DNA of 64,000 bases. Origin: Limnanthes douglasii subsp. nivea. Its lineage: Eukaryota; Streptophyta; Magnoliopsida; Brassicales; Limnanthaceae. Each line of letters opens with the position of its first letter. The first letter of the stretch is position 1. Made by a program: the position numbers and the translations under genes. Positions 1-8,978 of the stretch are shown piece by piece. Where the stretch lies: assembly GCA_036936605.1 (NCBI GenBank), contig JAUPFV010000002.1:167719739-167783738 (forward strand), in the 5' to 3' direction. The notes below the pieces were generated by a model. It did not search any database. It was given only the letters and a program-made list of their open reading frames with translations, and was not told the origin of the DNA.

Positions 1-1255
1 GGGTGGGTCCATCAGATTTTTAGGGGAAGAGATCCAAATTTGATTGGCCACAAATGAAAGATATTAAAATCATCTATAAACGCACTTATAAAGGATTGGG
101 TGGGTCCATCAAATCATCATCCATGTTAAGATATTAAAATAAAGGGAATGGTCTATTCGACATTTTGGTTAAGGAAATGAGGTCCTTGATTCATATTGGA
201 ATTCGAGGCAGACGAGAAGCCATGATTACGAAAAGAAAAGTAAACCATTGATTTGGTGTCACCTGGGTTGGACACATATCCAAAATTCGAAGTACTCAAC
301 TATCATGGGGTCCAGTGGAAATCAAAGACCCCAATAGATGATCTCTGGGTAGAGCATTAATTCATCTTTTGTACAATCCAAAGGCGTTTCCTCTTCTTTG
401 GGAAGAAAAAGTATAATATTGTCTCACATTCCCCATCACTTCTTAAGATCAGCTGCTTGGAGCTCTTCGTAATCCGTATAAGAAACATTTTTCAAATCCA
501 AGATGTAATGTGCTTCGAGAGGCCGTAAGGTCTCACCAACTGATGTAAGGAACTCGTCGGATATTGTGACATGAACTCTTTTTTTCTCGTTGTACGAGCC
601 TTTCCTTTTGAAGCAATTTTCACTACTTCGCTTTCTGATTCCTTCAAAGCCTCTTCTCTAGTTTCAGCTTCGTGATTTGAGTGTGTAGCTTCCGAATCAA
701 TTTCTTCTTCAGATGCCTCGTCCATCAGTTGAGGAGGGTTACTTGAGGGATTTTTTTGAGACATTGTTGTTATCTCAAAAATCTCCCTCGGGGAGGAGAA
801 ATGGCATCGTCATTATCACCCATTGCTATGAAAGTTTTTGTTCTTGAAGTTTGAGGAGGCTGAGGTTTTAGATGATTGGTTGAAGAATGAGTCTTTTCAT
901 ATTTCTTTGAGGAAGATTTGGTCACCTCACGACTGATTCGAGGTGATGATCCAGTAATAGAAGGTGAGATTCGAGGTGTTTTTGGTGTTCGAGTTCTTGA
1001 TGACCAACTTTTTTCTGAAAAAAGGGAAGGTGAAAATGTAGGAGTTTTGTTAGGATCAAAATTACCGTAATATATTGTCTTTGTATACCAACCAAGAGGA
1101 GTGTTTCTTATAATTCCAGCTGCTTTGTATTCATCTGCTCTTTCACTTATACAGAAGTAGTCGTAAGATTCGAAGACTTTGTTGTCTAATTTTCGAGATT
1201 TGGGTTTTTCGGGAATTATGGATTTTGATCTTATAGTCTTTAGATTCTTTCTCAT
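1..1255 (-). pseudogene. Tat-element antisense gene, copy 1 (exon 1, broken)
   Basis: The first copy of a gene found five times in the window. It starts at the ATG at 1255 (MRKNLKTIRSK...), and a 161-residue frame runs to 770; the reading then shifts into a 90-residue frame at 764-492 and continues in pieces to the window edge. Copies at 35292 and 43650 begin with the same start (basic, Lys/Arg/Ser-rich, then a YDYFCI-type motif and a YY-NFDP motif). The part at about 250-400 matches the conserved segment (PLDPMI, CPTQVTP) seen intact in copy 3. The gene is antisense to the pol of its host element, which lies left of the window. Stops and frameshifts make this copy non-functional. The product is unknown; the central part resembles the plant 'putative gypsy type transposon' family, by inference from memory of that family. 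Confidence 0.75.
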
Positions 1256-1409
1256 AAACTAGTTAAAGATTGAACATAACAGTTGAGTTTGTCGGTAAAG
1301 ATAGCCACCAGATTGAAAAAAACGGTTGAAGGTAGCTAAGAAATTTTGAGTTTCCACAGTTTCTCTCTCAAGAGATGTTGTTTGTGAATCAAACAATGGT
1401 TCATAAAGG

Positions 1410-1417
1410 TATTTATA
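1410..1417 (-). promoter_or_regulatory. TATA box of antisense gene copy 1
   Basis: On the minus strand the sequence reads TATAAATA, and its first base lies 162 nt upstream of the A of the ATG at 1255. Copy 4 (43488-43495) has the same octamer at the same 162-nt distance. The conserved spacing suggests a real RNA polymerase II promoter with a leader of roughly 130 nt. Confidence 0.6.
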
Positions 1418-1797
1418 CGAAGATAAAAGAAGTATCGAGAAGTGGAAGAGGTGGAAAATTATTGGATAGAATTTGAAGCGGTTGCGTAGATGAGGATTTA
1501 ACATCTGTCATGCTATGGGTCTAGTGGCACACTTAGTGCATATGGTATAATCATTTGCTAAGAGATAGACTTGGAATCTAGAGTGTCACCATCTATTTGG
1601 CTTCATCTTTGAATCATGAAAACTGATATAAGGAAATGGTTCTGTATTAAATAATTCGACGCATTTAACCTAAAATATGATAACACAACACATTTCAAGC
1701 AATACGGAGTGTGGATGAGGGCATTTTGTTCATCTCCAAAGATTTTCGAGGCTATTTAGTTCTCATTCCTTTACTTTCATAAGAACTAAGGGGTTAC
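1418..1797 (+). other. 3' untranslated end of Tat element H with polypurine tract
   Basis: This stretch, between the antisense-gene promoter and the LTR, has no coding region. It ends in a purine-rich tract (about 1785-1797, ACTAAGGGGTTAC) directly before the LTR start, as expected for the primer of plus-strand DNA synthesis. The same leader is recognisable at 35500-35900, where the tract is decayed. The first part, about 1440-1520, matches 43391-43470 in reverse complement. Confidence 0.55.
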
Positions 1798-2085
1798 TGA
1801 TAAGGAAATAGAACTTCGAGGACTGATATGTAAAAGAATAAAACTTGTTATGACAAATTATATAATCAGATGAGAGAATTCGAACTTTATATTTTAGTCA
1901 GGGTCTAACATATAATTAACCCATTTTTGTATTTCAGTAGAAGCTACGTGTTTGTGCCTCTATATAAAGGACAAGGCTGAGCTAATAACGTGTTTGACGT
2001 TTTAAGATAGATCATTCTTACGTCTTTACTTTCTCTCTATAAAATCTATTTCTCTCTCTACATTGTTACTAATATCGAAGTAGGA
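1798..2085 (+). repeat. LTR of Tat element H (3' LTR)
   Basis: The LTR begins TGATAAGGAAATAG right after a polypurine tract, so it is the 3' LTR of the element whose antisense gene occupies 1-1255. It has a TATA box at 1961-1969 (TATATAAAG) followed by a pyrimidine-rich leader, as in the LTRs at 2172 and 41702. The right boundary is estimated, because a second LTR follows with no internal sequence between. Confidence 0.6.
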
Positions 2086-2331
2086 ATTTCAGGACTAATA
2101 TTATTGAGGACTAAAGGTAATTTACCTTCTTTTGTGACCAATTTCAGTTTAAGGCTAAGTCTTGGCACCTCTATATAAAGGGCAACGCTAACCTAATAAA
2201 GGGGTTGAACACATTTTTATTTTACTCAATTTTACTTAGACTTTCTCTCACTAAAATCTCTCTTTCTCTTTTTCTCTCTTGAATTCACATATAACATCTT
2301 ACTAAGACAACATTCTTAATATCTGAACTCA
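2086..2331 (+). repeat. LTR of Tat element A (5' LTR)
   Basis: A second LTR copy with its own TATA box (2172-2180) and the CTAATAAAGGGGTTGAACA segment shared with 41702-41760 and, in reverse, with 21080-21110. It ends in CA at 2330-2331, six bases before the primer binding site of element A. The left limit is approximate. With the preceding LTR it forms a direct LTR-LTR pair. Confidence 0.6.
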
Positions 2332-2337
2332 CCAAAT

Positions 2338-2356
2338 TGGCGAATCCACTGGAGAC
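2338..2356 (+). other. Primer binding site of element A (tRNA-Arg type)
   Basis: The sequence TGGCGAATCCACTGGAGAC follows the LTR. Related elements read TGGCGACTCCACTAGGGA (41861) and, on the minus strand, TAGCGACTCCACCGGGGAC (20984-20966). The consensus is close to the complement of the 3' end of a plant tRNA-Arg, the primer reported for Ogre-type Tat elements. The tRNA match is from memory. Confidence 0.55.
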
Positions 2357-2430
2357 AAAATTAAGAATCAGTGACTTATCTGTTCGAATTTTAATACAAT
2401 CTTCTTGTTTTTTTGTTTGAATCTCATATA

Positions 2431-4370
2431 ATAAATCCCAAAAACAATCCATCACTTTGATCAGCGATGGTAATTTTAGAAGATGACTTGCTAAGAAATG
2501 AAAATAGACTGGATGGATCAACTCCGATCCAAACTCAATCAAACATTAAGATGCGTATGAATCAACTTTTAGATAAAATAATGTGCTAAATGAAAAAAAA
2601 AATGAACAACGAGAACAAGAAATCCACTCGGCGAAGCTCAAATCCGAAGTGAGGCAAGAGAATGAAAAGACTGATATGGAAGATCAATCTGATCGGTCCT
2701 GTGCTGATCCGCGAGCTAAAATTGAACATAAAAAAACACGCTTCGTATCTCTTAAATAGAGTTATTCCTCTCGCAAAGGGAAAAAAGACAAGAAAAAATG
2801 TATAACCTTTAGTGATAAAGAGGTAGAAAGCTCTGCTTCAGGCTTTAAAAGATATAGGGGTTCTTTGAAAGCCGAATCGGACAGAGAGCAGTCAAGGAAG
2901 CATAAAAATGAATATAAATCTAAGAGGGACAATGTTCCTCGTTCTATGTGGTGTGAAGGGAATATTTCAAATCAGTATGTTGAGACTGATCGAAATCTAT
3001 ATGTAGTAATGGGAACTGATGATCAGTTTGTTCAAGGTGTCGAGTGGAGAAACTCTCCGTTGACAAGTGAAATTCGTTCTATAACGTTTCCGAAGAGTTT
3101 TGACATTACCAAAATGGAAATGTTCGACGGGATGCAAGATCCCGATGACCACATCGAATAATTTAAGAAGTACATCATAAACTTTGAAGATGATGACCGG
3201 CTGGTATGTTGTACATTTTCGCAGACCTTCAAGGGAACGATTTTAAAGTGGTACAATCAGATTCCGAGGGGGTCCATTTCAAATTTTAGGGATTTTTACA
3301 CTTTGAATTGATACCATTATTCAGTGTAAGCACGCAGCTCGAGAGAAATTGAAAGATTATACAGAGAGGTTCGTTTTGACTAAAGCACGTTTGGACAATT
3401 GCAAATAGACTATAGCGATGGCAACTTTTATCTAAGGACTATTGCCAAGGGATCTGGCCAATGAAAATACAAAGAGGAGAGCTTTAACTTTTGGAGCCTT
3501 GATAGCTCAAGTTGAGGATCAAATTAAGTTCGAAGAGTCAACTAAACTCCGAGGAGGATCGATTAACACTCCAAAGAATTCGAGTCAGGTGGCTAGTAAC
3601 AAAGGGCAACCCTCGAATGGAAATGGTAGTCAACATACACGACAGAAGAACAACAACTTGCCACCTCGAACTGGTGGATATTTAAATCACGCTTCATCTT
3701 AAATATAACAGACCAAGGCCAAATTAATGGGCTAGGCCAGAATATTATGATGATTTGACAAACAATGTGGCTATGATCTATGATAAGAACAAGAGCTTCA
3801 TAAATTTTAGGAAGCCAGCTCCAATAAGTAGGGAAAGGGAGGAAAGGAACAACAAATACTGTAGGTATCATGAAGATATCGGGCACGATACCAATGATGG
3901 CATTGCTTTAAAAAAGGAGGTTCAGACTTTGATCGAAAATGAAGCTCTTGACTTATGTGAAGTCACAGTGGAGCGGTTCAAAAAATGCAGCGTCAACTTC
4001 GAAGGCTAATCCAGCTGCACTAGTTGAGAATTTGATGATTTTAGATTCGAAGGTTGAAGCATTTGATGTTTCTTCGGAATATGAGGAGAAGGATCCAAAC
4101 ATGTTGCTTTTGATGGCAGTTGAAGAGCCAATAGAAAAGAGACATGTGCGAGATTTATGCAAATTGTTTGAATCTCTAGCCATTTTCGGAGGCGATTCGA
4201 TGACTGTCAATTCTGATATCTCGAGGAAGAGACATTTTGTCAATCTGACAACTCAAATTGAAGGGAAAATATCCACGCATTTTTATAGAAAAAAGGTTAT
4301 TCATGTCATTCTGTTTGATGAAGATGATCTGCGAGGAACGGCAGGGCCACATGAAGATGCAGTCGTTATT
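2431..4370 (+). pseudogene. gag polyprotein of element A (broken)
   Basis: This region encoded the structural capsid protein. The start corresponds to the ATG at 41952 and 8979 (MNPENNPSLRS...), but here ATG is ATA at 2431. Readable pieces are a charged N-terminal part with KDKKK and SSASGFKRYR (2640-2900), a capsid core frame at 2865-3161 (GVEWRNSPLTSEI, FDGMQDPDDHIE), FSQTFKGT and KWYNQIP at 3215-3270, and a frame at 3442-3702 ending in a Gln/Asn-rich stretch. A zinc-knuckle-like motif follows at about 3858-3905 (CRYHEDIGHDTNDG), whose last Cys is Gly. Several stops and indels make it a pseudogene. Confidence 0.8.
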
Positions 4371-4830
4371 GGAGGAGAGGTAGTTGGCATGAAAATTCGA
4401 CGTGTGCTTATTGACACTGGTAATTCTGCTAATGTCCTTTTTAAGTCAACCTATGATAGAAAGACAAATCCACCTTAGATTTCTCAATCAGATCAGACAA
4501 TTATTGGACTTATGGGTGTAACAGCTCGTGTGATTGAGAAATTTGAGGGATAAGTAAGCTTGGAAAAAGGAGCGTTCAAGAAGAAGGTCTAGGTACTTTT
4601 TTTGGTGTTGGATTGCCCCACGAGTATAATGCTATTTTTGGAAGGTCATGGCGTTCTAGAATCTATGGGGTTGTATCAGCAGTTCAAGAATGCTTCAAGT
4701 ATGTGGTTAGAGATCAGATTAAGGTCGTTCAAGGCAACCATAAGGTAGCTAGAGAATGTTATGCCTACGCACTTCGGATCCGGGGATCCAAAAGTGGGGA
4801 TTTAATGCATGAATAGCAGTCAGAGGGGGT
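4371..4830 (+). pseudogene. Aspartic protease region of element A
   Basis: The frame ending at 4478 contains the retropepsin active-site motif LIDTGNSANVLF at about 4408-4445, preceded by PHEDAVVIGGEVVG. It would cleave the Gag-Pol polyprotein inside the particle. A stop follows at 4476-4478, and the downstream part (GRSWRSRIYGVVSAVQECFK, 4613-4816) is in another frame. This second block, a spacer between protease and reverse transcriptase, is also seen at 11184-11399 in element D. Confidence 0.7.
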
Positions 4831-4892
4831 GACCTCGGATTTAGAAGAATGAGTTGACAATCTGAGGGAAACCCCAAGGTCTTTAAAGGTAA

Positions 4893-5842
4893 GTGAAGAA
4901 ATTTAGGAGTTTAATTTTCGGAAAGAAATGTGATTCGAATCGGAACCTTACTGAACCCACTCTTACGTCAACAACGACTAGATTTTTATCTGTTAATTTG
5001 GATGTTTTCGCTTGGAAGATAAAGGATGTAACAGGGGTACAAATCGAGGTAATTCTTCATAACTTAACTATTGATCTGAAGGTGAAGGTAGTAATTCCAA
5101 AGGGAAGGGCGTTCTCCTCGGAGAAGATGGAAGCAATTATTTTTGAGGTAGATCGGTTATCCAAGGTCGGACACATAAGGGAGTCACAATATCCTTTGTG
5201 GACGGTAAATCCGGTAGTGGTAAAAAAGAAGAATGGGAAATGGAGAATGTGTGTGGATTTTACAGACTTGAATCGAGCCTGTCCTAAAGATCCATTTATT
5301 GTTCCTCGAATAGATCAGCTGATTGATTCTACCTCAGGAAATAAAATACTAACGTTCATGGACGTTTTTGCAGGATACAATCATATTCAAATGGATCTAA
5401 AAGATCAAGAATGCACAACTTTTATAACTGATAGGGGGTTGCACTTCCATATGGTTATGCCCTTTGGATTGAAAAATGCTGGAGCCACTTATCAAAGGTT
5501 GATGAATAAATATTTTGCTACTCAGATCGGAAGAAATATGGAAGTATATATAGACGATATGGTGGTAAAAAATTTAAAGGATGATGTGCATCTTGATGAT
5601 TTAGAGGAAGCATTTTCAAATTTAAGGGCAATCAGGTTAAAACTGAATCTTGAAAAATGTACCTCTAGAGTTCGGTCAAGGAAGTTTCTAGGATACGTCA
5701 TCAGTGATAAATGAATAAAAGTTGACCCAGAATAGTTTAAACCCTTGATAACAATGAATTCACCTCGGTCTATTAAAGAAGTGCAAATTCTGATAAGAAG
5801 GTTAGCAGCACTTAACCGATTTATTTCTAGATTTTCTGACAA
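4893..5842 (+). pseudogene. Reverse transcriptase domain of element A
   Basis: The most intact reverse transcriptase in the window: 273 residues are open from 4893 to 5714. Visible blocks are NPVVVKKKNGKWRM and CVDFTDLNRACPKDPF (fingers), FMDVFAGYNHIQM (first catalytic Asp), MPFGLKNAGATYQRLMN, and the catalytic YIDDMVVK at residues 219-226, followed by KLNLEKC and FLGYVIS. All three catalytic aspartates appear present. It copies element RNA into DNA. A TGA follows the FLGYVISDK block at 5712-5714, and the connection to RNase H (5715-5842) is in broken frame. Confidence 0.85.
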
Positions 5843-6330
5843 ATGATTCTCTTTCTTTCAAGTTTTACTTGGGTCTGGACACTAGAATGTGAGGCACTAT
5901 TTACAAATATAAAAAAATTATTATCATCACCAGAAATATTGTCAAAACCTCGAAGTCGAGAAAAGCTCTTTTTATATATTGCGCTATCGGATTTTGCACT
6001 AAGAGCAGTGTTAATCAGTGAAGATTCAAGTGTTCCGATGTCGGTGTACTACATCTGGTAAAATTTTAGTGGTAAAAGAAAAGAGGTATTTGAAGTTAGA
6101 AAAATTGGCATTAGCATTGGTGATTGCTGCTAGGAAGATGCGCTTCTATTTTCAAGCTCACACTATTGAAGTCCGAACTTCAGTCCCTTTGAAAAAGGTT
6201 TTACAACGACCTAACATTTCGGGAAGAATGAAAAAGTGGTCAGTGGATTTGGAGGATTATGATATTTTGTTCACACCTCAAAGAGCAATAAAGATGCAAG
6301 CATTGGCAGATTGTTTTGTTGAATTCCATT
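5843..6330 (+). pseudogene. First (gypsy-type) RNase H of element A
   Basis: Two overlapping frames (5843-6061 and 6018 onward) carry one RNase H domain split by a frameshift near 6060. Blocks include LFLYIALSDFALRAVLI, YYI, KEKRYLKLEKLALALV and ARKMRFYFQAHTIEVRT, ending with MKKWSVDLEDYDILF. The same blocks occur uninterrupted in element C (49605-49300). It degrades RNA in the RNA-DNA hybrid during reverse transcription. Confidence 0.75.
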
Positions 6331-6800
6331 CGAGCAGATCGGATATGGAAGAGAGGAAAGAAGACGTACCAGTAAATTTGAGGTGGGTTGTTCGAACAGA
6401 TGGAGGATCTAGTATTTCAGGGTGCAGTGTTGGGGTTCACGCTTCGAACAATGAAGCTGCTTTAGCAGGGTTAATATTGGAAACAATTTGTGGAGCAATT
6501 TCAATACGCTTAGAAACAGATTCTCAGTTGTACGCAAATCAGGTATCTGGATTTTCCGAACCAAGAAAAGATCGTTTGATTTTATATCTTCAGGAACTTT
6601 GGAATTTAATGCTTCAGTTTGACAATGTTGTTTTTGAATATATTGGTCGAGGGAGTAACATAGTGGCTGATTCTTTAGCAAATATTGCTTATAAGAATGA
6701 ATTTCCTTGGATTTTGCTACAAGAAAATCCTTTAATTGTTACTCAATCTAGTCAGTGCGAATATATAGAGGATTTCTTTGTCACATCTCAAGTTATCTGA
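6331..6800 (+). pseudogene. Second RNase H (aRNH type) of element A, internally deleted
   Basis: A second RNase H follows in the same frame. It shows RTDGGSS (first Asp), SNNEAALAGL (Glu region), LETDSQL (Asp) and GSNIVADSLANIA (last Asp). Compared with element E (15834-15301), about 20 residues are missing between GCSVGV and HASNNEA, and the usual EAEYEA is reduced to EAA, so the second carboxylate is displaced. Known for Tat elements as the additional RNase H. A stop ends the frame at 6798-6800. Confidence 0.75.
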
Positions 6801-7925
6801 GGCGATTCACGAGCAGATATCCTCAATTTTTTTACTCAAGGAACATTACCAGATGATACGAGGTTAGCTAAAAAGGTGAGAGGTAAAGCCTTCGGTTATA
6901 TAGGATTAAATGGAATATTATTTAAAAAGCATTGAGCATGCCATTATTACGATGTCTAGGCAAGCAAGAAGCACAAGAGGTGTTATCAGAATTTCATGAT
7001 GGTGAACGACCAGCTTATTGCGGGTTTAAAGCTCTATCACGACGAGTTTTACTTGCAGGATTCTATACAATCATAAATGATGCTAAGAATTTATATCAAA
7101 GTTGTGATACTAGTCAAAAATTTGCTAATGTTATTCAAGGCCAGCGGTGCCCCTTATGTCTATAACCGAGGTGGTCCCATTTGATAGATGGGGGATTGAT
7201 CTAGTGGGTCCTTTGCCGATGGCTTCTGGAGGAAGACAAATGATAATCGTAGTAGTGGATTATTTTACAAAGTGTGCCGAGGTAGAACCGCTATCAGGAA
7301 CAAAGGAAAAATATGTGATCAAGTTTATTATGAACAGCATTTGTTTTCGTTTTGGAATTTATCGGAGGATTACAACATATAATGACCCTTCATTTAATAA
7401 CAAAGAGATGGATTCATTTCGCACGTCGAAATGAATTCAACAATTTTTGTCAACGCCTTTTTATCCTCAAGCTAATGGACAAGTGGAGGTAACAAACAGA
7501 ACAATTTTAGATGGCTTCAAGAAGAATTTGATGGGGGCAGCAGAAAAATAGCCAAATTATTTGCAAGAGGTGCTTTGGGCTTCTCGGACAACTCCTAAGG
7601 AGGCTACAAAAGAGACTCCTTTTGTTTTAGCATATGGAATTGATGCAGTCAGCCCCATATAATCTATGATGTCATCTTTTAGGATAAATTAATATTCTAA
7701 AAGTTCCAATGATGAAGTTAGAAGGGTGAATTTATATTCGATTGAGGAGAAAAGAGTTCGAGCTCATTTAAATGTAATCCATTATAAAAAAAACTCTTAT
7801 GAGGAATAGATATGATTCGAAGGTGAAGAGAAGAGAATTTAAAGAACGTGATAAGGTGTTGATAAAAGTATTTCTGCATAGAAAGGAGAAAAGCCTTGGA
7901 AAAATGGTTCCGAACTAGGAAGGGA
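6801..7925 (+). pseudogene. Integrase of element A (C-terminus deleted)
   Basis: The N-terminal zinc-binding HHCC region lies at about 6980-7140 (FHDGERPAYCG, then CDTSQKFAN). The catalytic core starts at 7147 with DRWGIDLVGPLP, followed by VVVDYFTK. The block normally reading TDNGP is TTYNDP here, so the second catalytic residue is doubtful. GQVEVTNRTI at 7480-7505 supplies the catalytic Glu in a shifted frame. Pieces of the C-terminal domain run to about 7920 ([21 protein letters not shown]), then stop abruptly at the fusion with antisense-gene copy 2. Confidence 0.75.
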
Positions 7926-7933
7926 CACATAAT

Positions 7934-8845
7934 TTATAGAGACGTTTCGACGGTTGTTGATCTCCCAAAGTGATGCATATGATTTTGAAGGTCCTGGAGA
8001 ACAGGATCGTCTTCTTCAGCAAGCTCCTGTGACTTGTTAAAATTAATGAAATTGTCAGGGTCGAAGAGTTCAACATTTTGGTTCTCATCATCAGCATTAT
8101 CTTCGATGACTATCAAAGTGTGATTATTGGCTACTTGCTCTTCGAAAGAAAGGTTTTCTTGATTTTCAATAGTTGGAATCTCTTCTTCATCGACCAATGT
8201 ATACTCAATGATTTTGGCTTGTTTCTTTTTCTTTCCATGAGAACTGGACGAAGCTTTCTTTTTCTTCGAAGATGGTTCTTGATCTTTCTCTTCTTTGATG
8301 GATGAAAGGGTCTGATCTCTTGATTTTCATTTTCGAGATTTAGGCTTTGATGGAGTTGAAGTGCTAGCACCAGACTTTTTTACCTTTTTTTCCTTGTTAA
8401 CATTTTCTTTTTTCTTTTTTGGTTGATGACTTTTTGATCTGTTGCTAATATATAGAGTGTATACTTTTGCAATCAGGCTGAACTAACTTTTTACAGGCAA
8501 AATGAGGATTGGGTTCTTCCATCAAATTTTGAGGAGGCAAGGCTCTCTCCGTGATTGGAAATAGATGAGTATAAAGGTAATAAATTGGTTGGAAGACGGT
8601 GTGGAAAGCGTTATTCCACTCTTTCGCGTCCCAGGCATCAAGTTTTTTGAAAATGTCCTAAGCTGCTGGTCGATATATAGTATATCGCCTCAGAGTTTCT
8701 GAAATAATCATGCACGTAGATAATTAAGGAGGAAAACAATAGCTAAAATTTATTTCAAAGTGTATAATTTTCAAAGTACTTACGGTTGCTTCTCTAGATG
8801 AGATTTAGCTTAGATGGGTTGGCATCACATATCTCTTTGCCATTT
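7934..8845 (-). pseudogene. Tat-element antisense gene, copy 2 (exon 2 part, intron, exon 1 end)
   Basis: On the minus strand, exon 1 ends at 8784 (NPSKLNLI, stop, RSN) and exon 2 runs from 8698 to 7934. A good frame at 8197-7934 (acidic, DPDNFINFNKSQELAEEDDP) matches copy 4 at about 45930-45990 (LDNFINF...ELAGDEDPF). The rest of exon 2, including the coiled-coil end, is deleted at about 7930, where element A integrase begins. Most of exon 1 is lost at about 8845, where the tail of an LTR and the primer binding site of element D begin. It is therefore a fragment left between two deletions. Confidence 0.7.
8699..8783 (-). other. Intron in antisense gene copy 2
   Basis: On the minus strand a GTAAGT donor (8783-8778) and a TTATTTCAG acceptor (ending 8699) bound an 85-nt AT-rich intron. 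Removing it joins ...AAC C to AA ACT CTG AGG, restoring a codon split C|AA exactly as in copies 3 and 4. Confidence 0.6.
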
Positions 8846-8888
8846 TACTTTTTCACAAGACAACTTTTAGCAATTGAACTCACCAAAT

Positions 8889-8907
8889 TAGCAACTCCAC
8901 TAGGAAC
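8889..8907 (+). other. Primer binding site of element D
   Basis: TAGCAACTCCACTAGGAAC lies seven bases after the LTR tail and aligns with the sites at 2338 and 41861. It has drifted further from the tRNA-Arg complement than the others. Confidence 0.5.
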
Positions 8908-8978
8908 AACTAAGAATCACTGTCTTACTTGTTCGAATTTTAATATAATCTTTTTATTTTCTCCTTTGAATTCTTATA

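Larger units (their letters stand above)
2338..7925 (+). mobile_element. Tat-lineage Ty3/gypsy retrotransposon A (decayed)
   Basis: The internal part reads, in order, primer binding site, gag, protease, reverse transcriptase, RNase H, a second RNase H and integrase, all on the plus strand. This order with two RNase H domains is the hallmark of the Tat lineage. Each domain is recognisable but stops and frameshifts separate them. The element loses its integrase C-terminus at about 7925, where a deletion joins it to antisense-gene copy 2. It shares a left LTR junction with element H. Confidence 0.85.

Noticed and set aside
2338..7925. Integrated plant pararetrovirus
   Set aside because: An integrase, LTRs, a primer binding site and the second RNase H fit a Tat retrotransposon; no movement protein or viral coat motif seen.
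8078..8305. Plus-strand frame of 75 residues beyond the integrase of element A
   Set aside because: Complement of antisense gene copy 2, whose minus-strand frame matches copies 3 and 4 at the protein level.
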